This document shows positions 52,242 to 61,078 of a stretch of DNA of 64,000 nucleotides, in pieces. The notes beneath the pieces are model-generated. The model saw only the letters and a list, made by a program, of their open reading frames with translations, had not been told where the DNA came from and did no database searches. Origin of the DNA: Chroococcidiopsis sp. TS-821 (GTDB lineage: Bacteria; Cyanobacteriota; Cyanobacteriia; Cyanobacteriales; Chroococcidiopsidaceae); NCBI RefSeq assembly GCF_002939305.1, contig NZ_MVDI01000003.1, forward strand, positions 186,001 to 250,000, written 5' to 3'. The number at the start of each line of letters is the position of its first letter. The first letter of the stretch is position 1. The position numbers and the translations under genes were made by a program.

Positions 52242-53564
52242 ATGATTCTGATACGTGGAAAGTGGCGTACTGCTAGCGTAGGATTTCTCTGCACCTTATT
52301 ATTACTTGTCTTCTTGGCTACTCCAGTTTGGTCATTGGTCAGTCGCAGCGGCGATCAAATCATTATTGGCGCGAATGAAGTTATTGCCGATGACCTGTAT
52401 GTTGCTGGTAGAACAATTACAATCAATGGTACAGTAAACGGCGATCTTGTGGCAGTTGGTCGTTTAATTACAATCAATGGTACAGTGCAAGGCGATCTCT
52501 TGGCGGCTGCTCAAGCCGTTGTTGTGAATGGCACTATCAATGATGATTTGCGAGTTGTTAGTCAAGTTACACAGCTTGGTTCGAATGCGCGAGTTGGTGA
52601 TGACGCGGTTGCTGCTGGGATGAGTTTTGAAAGTTTAGCTGAAAGTACTGTTGCAGGCGATCTAGCCTTTACCGGATGGCAAGCGCTGCTAGCTGGTAAT
52701 GTTGGGCGAAACGTGACAGGCAGTATGGCAGCATTAGAATTACGTAGTAACGTTGGTGGTAATGTTAATGTCATCACAGGCGCTGAAGGTGACGCGCCAG
52801 AAGCTTATCCGCCTTTTTTCCCGCAACCACCAGTTCCCATTCCTCAACTTCGTGCGGGTTTGACGGTAGCAGATTCAGTGCAAATTAGTGGCAATTTGAC
52901 ATATAGATCGCCTGGAGTTGCTACTATTAGCCAGCAAGCACAAATCGCTGGTGGTGTATTGCGCGAAGAGTTACCCGAAGACGAAACAGCAGCACCAGCT
53001 CCAGTCACAACAATTGCCCAGCAGTTGCAGTACTTTATTGCTTTAGTATTGGTAGGATGGCTTTTATTTAAGTTCGTACCAAATTGGATTCAAAGCTTAG
53101 CAGCGATCGCCTCTTCTAAACCACTACCCAGTTTAGGGTGGGGAATTGTAACTTTTTTAGCGGTGGGAATCATCGCAATTGCGATCGCTTTTGTGACGTT
53201 TGTTCTTACAGCCTTATCTGCAATTACATTACCTGTGCTGATTTTCCCAGTTTTGGGTTTGGGAACACTCGCCAATCTGACGCTGATTTTTGGGTTTCTC
53301 CTATTTGTAATGTTTGTACCGCAAATTGTTGTTAGTCTACTTGGCGGGCGGTGGCTAATCCACAAACTGCAACCAAGCACATCATCAAATCGTTTCGTTT
53401 CCCTCGCGATCGGCTTATTGATATTTGTACTTTTAACGGCAATTCCCGTCTTAGGTGGACTACTGCATTTGATAACAATCTTTCTGGGCTTGGGTGCGTT
53501 ATGGATTTGGATACGTAACAACCGCGATCGCGCGCCAACCGAACCGCAGTTGGCAGCAGTATAA
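52242..53564 (+). CDS. bactofilin-like beta-helix domain fused to membrane segments
   Basis: A 440-residue protein. After a signal or anchor (residues 10-30), residues 45-220 carry repeated short strands such as VAGRTITINGTVNGDLVA, VGRLITINGTVQGDLLAA and VVVNGTINDDLRVV, which resemble the right-handed beta-helix of polymer-forming cytoskeletal (bactofilin) proteins. Residues 255-430 contain about five membrane helices with no known family motif. Because the beta part follows a signal-like segment, it may lie outside the cytoplasm, unlike classical bactofilins. A role in envelope organisation is inference. It follows the DUF3122 gene closely. Confidence 0.8.
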   Translation: MILIRGKWRTASVGFLCTLLLLVFLATPVWSLVSRSGDQIIIGANEVIADDLYVAGRTITINGTVNGDLVAVGRLITINGTVQGDLLAAAQAVVVNGTINDDLRVVSQVTQLGSNARVGDDAVAAGMSFESLAESTVAGDLAFTGWQALLAGNVGRNVTGSMAALELRSNVGGNVNVITGAEGDAPEAYPPFFPQPPVPIPQLRAGLTVADSVQISGNLTYRSPGVATISQQAQIAGGVLREELPEDETAAPAPVTTIAQQLQYFIALVLVGWLLFKFVPNWIQSLAAIASSKPLPSLGWGIVTFLAVGIIAIAIAFVTFVLTALSAITLPVLIFPVLGLGTLANLTLIFGFLLFVMFVPQIVVSLLGGRWLIHKLQPSTSSNRFVSLAIGLLIFVLLTAIPVLGGLLHLITIFLGLGALWIWIRNNRDRAPTEPQLAAV

Positions 53565-53660
53565 ATTCTGCTGGCATAGTAAACCCGCTCGCGACCGAGG
53601 ATTAGAACAGATGTACTACTAAGCAAAAGCGACCGCAGATGTCTTGAAGAGCCGTAGAGT

Positions 53661-54332
53661 CTAACCCATCTGCTTGAGAGCTGTTTGAGCTTCCTGCGCT
53701 ACAGCTTCGACTTCATCGTTTACCATCTCTTTTAGTATGGACTGCGCTTGCGCTCCACCCAATTTTCCTAAAGCTTGGGCAGCACGGTAGCGTACTTGCC
53801 AATCTGCGTTGGATACATGAGGTGCTAGAAGTTCTACAGCGCGTGCGTCTTTTAAGTCGCCTAACGAACTAATTGCTGCAGTTTTTACTAAGTCAATATC
53901 TGAATTGAGTGCTTCTTGAAGCAAGTCAAACGACCGCGGATCGCCTAATTCGCCTAATGTAGCAACAATACTAAACTTAATCAGCCACTCGCTGGTGCTG
54001 TGATATAGTTGGGCTAAATCAGGATACGCCTCAGTTAATTTTAAAGCACCGATGCAATCGGCAGCAGCAGCTTGAACATCAGGTTCAGGATCGTTAATTA
54101 AGCGATCGCGCAACAAATCTAGCGTCACTTGCAAATTTTGTCCGCCCAAAGTATCCATTTGGCTCACTGCCGAATAACGAACGCGTGCATTACGATCTTG
54201 AACAGCATTTTGCACCAATTCAAAAGCAAGTGCAGTGTCTTCAAGTTCCCGAATTTGGTTTACCGCCCGCAAGCGTTCTCCCAAATCCTCAGAACTCAGC
54301 ATTTGTTTAACAGTTTCAGGTGTCATACTCAT
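53661..54332 (-). CDS. nblB: HEAT-repeat protein, NblB type
   Basis: A 223-residue all-helical protein made of HEAT or PBS-lyase-like repeats: VRYSAVSQMDTLG, VQAAAADCIGALKLTEAYPDL, IKFSIVATLGELGDPRSFDLL and VKTAAISSLGDL. It closely resembles NblB, a relative of the CpcE/CpcF bilin lyases that is required for phycobilisome breakdown in nutrient-starved cyanobacteria. The size and the acidic start fit. The exact family call is from memory; a generic HEAT protein is the alternative. The next gene on the same strand is the CBS protein, 129 bases upstream. Confidence 0.8.
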   Translation of the reverse strand: MSMTPETVKQMLSSEDLGERLRAVNQIRELEDTALAFELVQNAVQDRNARVRYSAVSQMDTLGGQNLQVTLDLLRDRLINDPEPDVQAAAADCIGALKLTEAYPDLAQLYHSTSEWLIKFSIVATLGELGDPRSFDLLQEALNSDIDLVKTAAISSLGDLKDARAVELLAPHVSNADWQVRYRAAQALGKLGGAQAQSILKEMVNDEVEAVAQEAQTALKQMG

Positions 54333-54461
54333 TTAATTATTCCAAATTGAGATGGGTCAGGGAGCAGAGAGTGGGAGATGGAAAGACGCGGGAATAGCTG
54401 AGAAATCTTATGATAATTATTCACTTATCACTAGCTAACAGTCACTAATCACGCTTAATCC

Positions 54462-54923
54462 TTAGTCATCTGCTGCCATTGCCCGTACTACATCGCCACG
54501 CGTGAGAATGCCAATCACTTTACCTTCAGTATCAATGACAGGTAAGCGACGAACTTCGCGATCGTGCATTAACTTGGCAGCCTCTCTTAAAGACTTATCA
54601 GGGGAAATCGTCACTGGATCGCTACTCATCACTTCCCCGACGGTTTGTCCTAGCGCCTTGTGCAAGTCGCGCTCGTATTTGGCAGGATTTTGTAAGTAAA
54701 TCACACTATCAAGAATCATGATATATGCAGGCGGAGTGACACCCGTTTCCTGCCACATCAAGTCTGTTTCAGAGATAATGCCTACCAATTTGCCTTCATC
54801 GTTAATCACGGGCAAACCGCTGATGCGTTTCTCTGCTAAAATCTGAATCGCTTCCTTTAACGGTGTTTCTGGGCGCACGACAATTGGATCGCGGCTCATC
54901 ACCTCGGCAACAGTCTTAGGCAT
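54462..54923 (-). CDS. protein with two CBS domains
   Basis: A 153-residue protein that is just a Bateman module. The first CBS unit spans about 8-60 (EVMSRDPIVVRPETPLKEAIQI, GLPVINDEGKLVGIISETDL) and the second 93-150 (EVMSSDPVTISPDKSL, RRLPVIDTEGKVIGILTRGDV). CBS pairs bind adenine nucleotides such as AMP or ATP and act as energy sensors; some stand-alone versions bind thioredoxin. Partner and target are unknown here. It shares the strand with nblB. Confidence 0.92.
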   Translation of the reverse strand: MPKTVAEVMSRDPIVVRPETPLKEAIQILAEKRISGLPVINDEGKLVGIISETDLMWQETGVTPPAYIMILDSVIYLQNPAKYERDLHKALGQTVGEVMSSDPVTISPDKSLREAAKLMHDREVRRLPVIDTEGKVIGILTRGDVVRAMAADD

Positions 54924-55118
54924 TTAATTACAGCTATCTACAATTCAAGTCCTCTGGGATCATTGTATAAAATTCAGGTTCTTAACCTGCACAGGTTCAT
55001 GGTTTGTAACTAGGAGGAAGGAGTGGTTAGTGACTAGTTTTGAGTTAAAACCACTCATAATTTTCTTCTACACCTGAGCCCTGTTATTATTTCTCTAGTT
55101 CAATTTGATCTGAATTAC

Positions 55119-56156
55119 TCAATCGAAGGGAATTTCGCAGAAGGCTTGGAGCAGTTTAATGCAGTTGGCGATCGCCCCTAAATGCGCAATTTCATAACCG
55201 TGGGTGTTTTGTGTGGGGAATGCTAAACACGCCGCACGGGCAACATGACCAAATTTCATGGCGATCGAAGCATCACTACCAAAACCGCTCAATGTTGCAA
55301 GTTGTACTGGCATTTCTAGCTTGCGTGCTACTTTTCTGAGTTGCCCGTTGAGCATTTCATCGTAAATCCCGTATCCATCTTGAGAGAGAATTACGGGTGC
55401 TTCTCCCGATTCAATTGGGTATTCCGGCGCCAGAGGACAAATTTCTAACGCGATCAAAGCATCCAAATGCTGTTTTTGACTAAAATACAGTGCGCCGATT
55501 GCGCCCACTTCTTCTTTTGCCGAAGCCACAAGATAAGTATCAACAAAGGGCTGTTTTACCTGTTCGGCTAATGCCAGTAAAATTGCGACAGAGGCTTTAT
55601 TATCCAACGTGTAACTCGCAATATGATCTTTTAATCGTACTGGACGCTTGCGATGTTTGCCGACGACTACCCGCGTTCCTGGGCGAATTCCCGCAGCTTC
55701 AAGTTCTTCTGGCGTACACTTTGTCTCAATCCAAGCGTTTTCCCACTTGAGTGGAGTATTTTCTTGCAATTCTTTTTGCGGCGACTCGTGCGATACGTGA
55801 CGCGAACCAAAGCTCAAAATCCCGCTGATTGTTTCGTTGTCGCCGAGTAAATCGACAACGCCTTCACCATAAATCCAAGGAAAAGAACCTCCTAGCTTGC
55901 GGACTTCGACTTTGCCCGTATCGCCCACCGTTTTGACTATTGCACCGATTTCGTCTTTGTGGGCGGTAATGGCAATAGATCGACTCGCATCTTGTCCGGG
56001 AAGCTTCGCAATTATATTATCCGCGCGATCGCGCCATACTTCTACTTGAAGCGCAGCAAATCTTTGCAGTAATAATTGGTTAATCTCAGCTTCAGCACCA
56101 CTCGGCGAATGATGCATTACTAATTCTTCAATCAAGTTAAATATTTCGTCGTACAT
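55119..56156 (-). CDS. M42 family metallopeptidase (glutamyl/deblocking aminopeptidase type)
   Basis: A 345-residue protein from the ATG at 56156 (MYDEIFNLIEELV); an upstream in-frame start overlaps the histidine-kinase gene and adds unconvincing residues. Metal ligands of the M42 fold are present: ITAHKDEIGAI, YTLDNKASVA, SAKEEVGAIG with the catalytic Glu pair, ALEICP, and THGYEIAHLG. These large tetrahedral or dodecameric enzymes trim peptides in the cytoplasm. The gene follows the kinase gene with about 50 bases between, so it may be co-transcribed. Confidence 0.92.
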   Translation of the reverse strand: MYDEIFNLIEELVMHHSPSGAEAEINQLLLQRFAALQVEVWRDRADNIIAKLPGQDASRSIAITAHKDEIGAIVKTVGDTGKVEVRKLGGSFPWIYGEGVVDLLGDNETISGILSFGSRHVSHESPQKELQENTPLKWENAWIETKCTPEELEAAGIRPGTRVVVGKHRKRPVRLKDHIASYTLDNKASVAILLALAEQVKQPFVDTYLVASAKEEVGAIGALYFSQKQHLDALIALEICPLAPEYPIESGEAPVILSQDGYGIYDEMLNGQLRKVARKLEMPVQLATLSGFGSDASIAMKFGHVARAACLAFPTQNTHGYEIAHLGAIANCIKLLQAFCEIPFD

Positions 56157-56205
56157 GCGTAAGAGATTTGGGGAACGAATGACTAGCCTGTAGCCCCTAG
56201 TTACA

Positions 56206-57936
56206 TTACACGTCAAAATCTTCTGTTGGCATTGATACCATCACAGGGACTTGATACAGTGGCACAGTAAATGTCACGGTTGAGCCGAGTCCTTCGCCCA
56301 TACTGTAGAAGTTAACCGTACCGCCCATTGCTTCTACTAACTTTTGCGAAATTGTCAGTCCTAAACCCGTACCGCCGTATTGTCGCGTCCGCGAGCCATC
56401 TACTTGACTAAACGATTGAAAGAGTTTGTCTTGTTTGTCGAGCGAAACACCAATTCCTGTATCCGCAACGCGGACTTTCACTAACCCTGGAAATTCCTGA
56501 TTTTGGAAGGTAAATTTCTTCCGGACAACATCAGCACTAATTGTAATTCCGCCTTCGTGCGTAAATTTTAGCGCATTGCTGACTAAATTGAGTAGCACCT
56601 GCTTGAGCCTTTGATAGTTACCGTGCAGAATGATTTCATCTGAGGTATCCGGCATGTAGATGTGAAAGCTTAAGTTTTTCTGTTCTGCTTGGGTGCGAGT
56701 AAATTCTTCTACAGCAACAAAGAGTTCGTCAAGCTTGACAGGACCTAGTTCTAGTTCCATTTTGCCCGCTTCTATTTTGGCAATGTCCAAAATATCATTG
56801 ATAATATCGAGCAAATGAATCGCCGAAGAATAGGCTTCTTGAATAAATTCTTGCTGCTCTTGGGGGTCGTCTGCCATGCCCTCCAAAATTAATTTTAAGA
56901 AGCCGATCATGCCGTTAAGTGGCGTGCGGATCTCGTGCGAAGTATTTGCGAGAAATTCGCTTTTAAGTCGCGAGGCTTCTTCAGCTTGTTGGCGCGCAAG
57001 TTCGAGTTCTTTATAAAGTGTCGCGTGGGCGATCGCAGTACCAATTTGATCTGCGACTTCTCCCACAAGTTCTATGTCAGTGACACTCCACTGTTGCGGG
57101 CAGTCTTGGTTTGGTTGAGTCCTGTCATAGACTAAACTAATCAACCCGTTAGGTTGATCTTGATAACAGGTAGCAACAATCAGTTGTACCTGCTGAGAAT
57201 GCGTGTATGGGTTAGTTTTCTCGATGACAATTGGTTGTAGCGTTGCGAGTGCTTGGCAAAAGCTTGGTTCTTGCGCGATTGCCAATTCTAACCCTAGCAT
57301 CGAAGGAATCGGCTTTGAAGTGTATTCTGCAACCGCGCGGAGATAACCTGGTTCTGGCAAGTACGAATAAATAACGCATTGCGTTGCGCCTAAGGCTTTA
57401 CCTAAGCTATCAACTGCTTGCTGCCAAATAATATCTAAATCTAACGTCCGACGGATGTTACGGGCAATTTGCGTTAACTGTTTTTTGAGATTGGAGGATG
57501 CTGCTATCGAGTGATTTGCGGTTGTTACAGCTTGTCCTTGCCACGATCGCCCGATAACCAAAACTGTATCTGTTCGATGGCTAGCTGTTAGTACTGGCAC
57601 AATAATAATGTCTAACAACAATCGTTTCTCGGCACAGCGAAACCAACACTGATACTGTTGGGGACTTGCACTCTGGATAACTTTTCGAAGCTTTTCGCGA
57701 TACTCCTTTTGTTCGACTGGACCAAACACTCCGTCGAGCGTCGTTCCTACTATTTGCTCGTTGGTAATTCCATTTTCCTTTGCCTGTTGCCAATCAAAAG
57801 CTAAGTAACAACCGTCTGCATTTTGTATAAAAGCTAACTCTGCACCTATAATTGCTAGCGAAGTAGGCATCGTGTCGAGCAAGTCTAAGCTTTGCTCTGA
57901 TAGTGGCAGTTGAGAATGATTAACGTTAACATTCAT
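56206..57936 (-). CDS. sensor histidine kinase with PAS and GAF domains
   Basis: A 576-residue kinase from the ATG at 57936; a TTG ten codons earlier is less likely. Residues 20-125 look like a PAS domain ([30 protein letters not shown]), 165-310 a GAF domain, then HisKA with the phospho-His in [16 protein letters not shown], and HATPase with N box [25 protein letters not shown] and [19 protein letters not shown]. No receiver domain or membrane segment is present, so it is a soluble kinase whose response regulator lies elsewhere. The GAF lacks the chromophore Cys typical of phytochromes, as far as can be seen. Confidence 0.93.
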   Translation of the reverse strand: MNVNVNHSQLPLSEQSLDLLDTMPTSLAIIGAELAFIQNADGCYLAFDWQQAKENGITNEQIVGTTLDGVFGPVEQKEYREKLRKVIQSASPQQYQCWFRCAEKRLLLDIIIVPVLTASHRTDTVLVIGRSWQGQAVTTANHSIAASSNLKKQLTQIARNIRRTLDLDIIWQQAVDSLGKALGATQCVIYSYLPEPGYLRAVAEYTSKPIPSMLGLELAIAQEPSFCQALATLQPIVIEKTNPYTHSQQVQLIVATCYQDQPNGLISLVYDRTQPNQDCPQQWSVTDIELVGEVADQIGTAIAHATLYKELELARQQAEEASRLKSEFLANTSHEIRTPLNGMIGFLKLILEGMADDPQEQQEFIQEAYSSAIHLLDIINDILDIAKIEAGKMELELGPVKLDELFVAVEEFTRTQAEQKNLSFHIYMPDTSDEIILHGNYQRLKQVLLNLVSNALKFTHEGGITISADVVRKKFTFQNQEFPGLVKVRVADTGIGVSLDKQDKLFQSFSQVDGSRTRQYGGTGLGLTISQKLVEAMGGTVNFYSMGEGLGSTVTFTVPLYQVPVMVSMPTEDFDV

Positions 57937-58108
57937 TATAGGCTGAGGTATACAAGTAGCAAGCAATATAGCTAGACTAATAGTTGTTTCGAGTTTGGCA
58001 CAATTTTATAAAATTTAGGAAACTTTAATAGCCAGGGTGAAAAAGATGACTGGCAAAAGACATAAGACTACTCTTGCCATGTGCTAAGTCGATTGGTGTT
58101 AGGCAACG

Positions 58109-58336
58109 TTAATCGTTCCATTCACCACGTGGTGGCACGGGGGTACGTCTGAAAGTACGGCTAAGCTCGTCGTCGCGTTGCGTTTCGCCGCGCAACCACT
58201 GTCGAATTGCTGCCTCGATTACTTTGCTGGGATCGTTTGTTAAGTGTTGAATTTGCTCAACTAATTCTGAATCCAAGTGAACGGCAATTTCTACTTTGTC
58301 AGTTAAACTCTCTGGGTCAATGGCATTCTCATTCAT
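58109..58336 (-). CDS. small antitoxin-like protein, 75 aa
   Basis: A short protein with a basic-acidic helix-rich layout: EIAVHLDSELVEQIQHLTND, then KVIEAAIRQWLRGE and a basic tail (RTFRRTPVPPRGEW). This is the style of ribbon-helix-helix or CcdA-like antitoxins (a strand, helix, helix), but the call is weak. The ATG at 58336 gives 75 residues. No toxin gene is found next to it on either side, so it may be an orphan or a plain DNA-binding protein. Confidence 0.6.
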   Translation of the reverse strand: MNENAIDPESLTDKVEIAVHLDSELVEQIQHLTNDPSKVIEAAIRQWLRGETQRDDELSRTFRRTPVPPRGEWND

Positions 58337-58744
58337 AAGCACTAAAAAAGACTATATTGGAAAAAAGTTTACCAGCGATGGCTTTGCGAATTTCAATCAA
58401 TTTAATTTGTCAGATTTCAAGGAAGATACATCTGCTATTGTCTATTGTACGCCCCCAAATAAGCAATACTAAAAAGATCTACTCATGCTTGAGACTCATT
58501 TTCCGATGGCTCCAGTTTTGTGGCAGGAGCAAAAAGTTGTTGGCAGCGTAGGGCTTTGCCCTTCTTAGAGGTGGAGCGAGTGTTTGGTTGTTACTAGTTG
58601 TGACTTTTGTGCGCGCGCTTGCGTCAAAACTCTTGCGCTCCCGCATCGCCCTTACCCAATCGCAGCGCCTTAGCTCAAAAAAGTTTAAAATGCGTTAAAG
58701 ATTCCTATTTCTTAACAATATTGCTTGCTGCTAGAACAAAAAAT
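58337..58744. other. gene-free stretch upstream of lepA
   Basis: 408 bases with the start regions of two divergent genes. A small stem, AGGGC and GCCCT near 58548, and a GC-rich patch at 58610-58660 are visible, but no gene or known RNA. An in-frame extension of lepA back to 58607 is not protein-like and was not used. Confidence 0.45.
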
Positions 58745-60556
58745 ATGACTGACGTCCCCGCAGAGCGCATTCGTAATTTCTCTATTATTGCTCACATCGA
58801 CCACGGAAAATCAACACTTGCCGATCGCTTGCTGCAAACCACTGGTACAGTAGAAGTCCGGCAAATGAAAGAGCAGTTTCTCGACAACATGGACTTGGAA
58901 CGGGAGCGCGGCATTACAATTAAGTTGCAGGCGGCTCGGATGAACTACAAAGCACAAGATGGTCAAAATTATGTTTTAAACTTAATTGACACTCCCGGAC
59001 ACGTTGACTTTTCCTATGAAGTGTCGCGGAGTTTAGCTGCGTGCGAAGGTGCGTTGCTTGTCGTCGATGCTTCGCAAGGAGTCGAAGCACAAACTTTAGC
59101 GAATGTTTATCTAGCACTAGAGCACAATCTAGAAATTATCCCTGTGTTGAATAAAATCGATTTACCAGGAGCCGAACCAAACCGAGTTGCTGGGGAAATT
59201 GAAGAAATTATTGGACTTGATTGTAGTGGGGCAATTCTGGCTTCGGCGAAAGAAGGCATTGGTATTGATGAAATCTTAGAGGCAATTGTTCAGCGCGTCC
59301 CGCCACCAAGAAATACTGTTAACGATCCCTTACGCGCGTTGATTTTTGACAGCTACTACGACAGTTACCGAGGTGTTATTGTTTATTTCCGCGTGATGGA
59401 TGGTACGGTCAAAAAAGGCGATCGCATTCGTCTGATGGCATCAGGGAAAGAATACGAAATTGACGAGTTGGGCGTTCTTTCTCCGAATCAAAAACAAGTA
59501 GACGAACTTCACGCAGGAGAAGTAGGCTATCTCGCCGCTGCCATTAAAGCGGTAGCAGACGCACGGGTAGGTGACACAATTACCTTAGCCACACAACCAG
59601 CTGCAGAACCATTACCAGGTTATACCGAGGCTAAACCAATGGTATTTTGTGGCATGTTTCCCATCGACGCCGATCAGTTTGAAGATTTGCGCGATGCATT
59701 GGAGAAGCTGAAACTGAACGACGCAGCTTTGAATTTTGAACCCGAAACGTCGAGCGCCATGGGTTTTGGCTTCCGTTGCGGCTTTTTAGGATTACTGCAC
59801 ATGGAAATTGTGCAAGAACGCTTAGAGCGCGAGTACGATCTCGATTTGATTATTACCGCCCCTTCTGTGGTTTACCGCGTTACAACAACTAAGGGTGAGG
59901 TTTTGTATATTGATAACCCCAGTACGCTACCCGCGCCCAACGAACGCGAAAAAATTGAAGAACCGTACGTTCAAGTAGACATGATTACACCAGAAACCTA
60001 TGTCGGAACTTTGATGGAATTGTGTCAGAATCGGCGCGGTGTTTTTAAAGATATGAAGTATTTGACACAAGGGCGCACAACATTAACGTATGAGTTACCA
60101 CTTGCTGAAGTTGTCACTGACTTTTTCGATCAAATGAAGTCGCGATCGCGCGGATATGCCAGCATGGAGTATCAACTGATCGGCTACCGCGAAAACCCAC
60201 TCGTCAAACTCGATATCTTGATTAATGGCGATCCTGTCGATTCCCTGGCGATGATTGTGCATCGCGATAAAGCCTACAATGTAGGACGAGCAATGGCAGA
60301 AAAGCTCAAAGAACTCATTCCCCGCCATCAATTTAAAGTTCCGATTCAGGCAGCGATTGGTAGTAAAGTGATTGCTAGCGAACACATCCCAGCTTTGCGT
60401 AAAGACGTGTTAGCGAAGTGCTACGGTGGTGATATCAGCCGGAAGAAAAAGCTCCTACAAAAGCAGGCTAAAGGTAAAAAGCGCATGAAAGCTGTAGGAA
60501 CTGTGGATGTCCCGCAAGAGGCGTTTATGGCAGTGCTACGGTTGGATCAAGCCTAA
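58745..60556 (+). CDS. lepA: elongation factor 4 (back-translocase LepA)
   Basis: LepA is a ribosome-bound GTPase thought to act during initiation or when translation stalls. From the ATG at 58745 ([12 protein letters not shown]) it is 603 residues, the usual size. G1 is AHIDHGKST, the switch is [10 protein letters not shown]3 DTPGHVDF and G4 NKIDLPG. The LepA-specific carboxyl end is RRHQ-like ([51 protein letters not shown]). A 46-codon upstream extension lacks homology and is ignored. It stands alone. Confidence 0.97.
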   Translation: MTDVPAERIRNFSIIAHIDHGKSTLADRLLQTTGTVEVRQMKEQFLDNMDLERERGITIKLQAARMNYKAQDGQNYVLNLIDTPGHVDFSYEVSRSLAACEGALLVVDASQGVEAQTLANVYLALEHNLEIIPVLNKIDLPGAEPNRVAGEIEEIIGLDCSGAILASAKEGIGIDEILEAIVQRVPPPRNTVNDPLRALIFDSYYDSYRGVIVYFRVMDGTVKKGDRIRLMASGKEYEIDELGVLSPNQKQVDELHAGEVGYLAAAIKAVADARVGDTITLATQPAAEPLPGYTEAKPMVFCGMFPIDADQFEDLRDALEKLKLNDAALNFEPETSSAMGFGFRCGFLGLLHMEIVQERLEREYDLDLIITAPSVVYRVTTTKGEVLYIDNPSTLPAPNEREKIEEPYVQVDMITPETYVGTLMELCQNRRGVFKDMKYLTQGRTTLTYELPLAEVVTDFFDQMKSRSRGYASMEYQLIGYRENPLVKLDILINGDPVDSLAMIVHRDKAYNVGRAMAEKLKELIPRHQFKVPIQAAIGSKVIASEHIPALRKDVLAKCYGGDISRKKKLLQKQAKGKKRMKAVGTVDVPQEAFMAVLRLDQA

Positions 60557-60693
60557 GCATTAGCAGTCACTAACAACTCGCTACTTTTTCGGGAGCATTT
60601 TAAATAGCAGTGTCGTCGGTTCTTGGATTTCTCAAAGACAGAAATGCGATCGCACAACAAGCCACTACTTTGTTGCTCTGCTGGAGAGCCATC

Positions 60694-60901
60694 ATGACAA
60701 GTGCAACTTCATTAAATACTGATATCGACTACCCCGATTCTGATGGCAAGCCGATGGCTGAAAGCGATTACCAACGTCCCTATGTGGCATATGCTACTGA
60801 GTCACGCAGAAGCCGAAGCAGCTCGACAAGCGGCACAAAATAAAGCAGAACGGTTAGCTGCCAAGTTACGAGAACTGGGAGTTGATCCCGACTTGGTATA
60901 A
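60694..60901 (+). pseudogene. Uma2-family gene remnant with internal deletion
   Basis: From the ATG at 60694 one frame gives TSLNTDIDYPDSDGKPMAES and DYQRPYVAYA, like the start of Uma2 proteins. Another frame then gives AEAEAARQAAQNKAERLAAK and LRELGVDPDLV with a TAA at 60899, the typical coiled-coil end of Uma2 proteins and close to the end of the gene at 23984. The whole catalytic domain between is missing, so this is a deletion product. Confidence 0.75.
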
Positions 60902-60924
60902 CACCGTTTCGCTTAAAAGTTGAT

Positions 60925-60970
60925 GCATGTGGGCAGCTTCAGGAGCAGAGGACGCAGAGGAGAAATGACT
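60925..60970. repeat. GGAGCAGAGGACGCAGAGG dispersed repeat
   Basis: A purine-rich AGGAGCAGAGGACGCAGAGG segment in the gap before the ABC exporter gene. It is the reverse-orientation relative of the sequence near 9490 and shares GGAGCAGAG with 2070 and 54360. Confidence 0.5.
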
Positions 60971-61078
60971 TGTAGTTTTTATTTAGTGAAATGGTATAAT
61001 CTATATCCGCGCTAGTAGAAGGAACAGTATGGTTGCCATGCTGCCAAAATCCTATCTTCAGAAAACGTCTATTCCTGT

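Noticed and set aside
53090-53626. 178-codon minus-strand ORF opposite the bactofilin-like gene
   Set aside because: Antisense shadow of membrane-helix codons.
58607-58744. 46-codon amino-terminal extension of lepA
   Set aside because: LepA proteins begin near [12 protein letters not shown]; the extension is Cys/Ser-rich and unlike the family.
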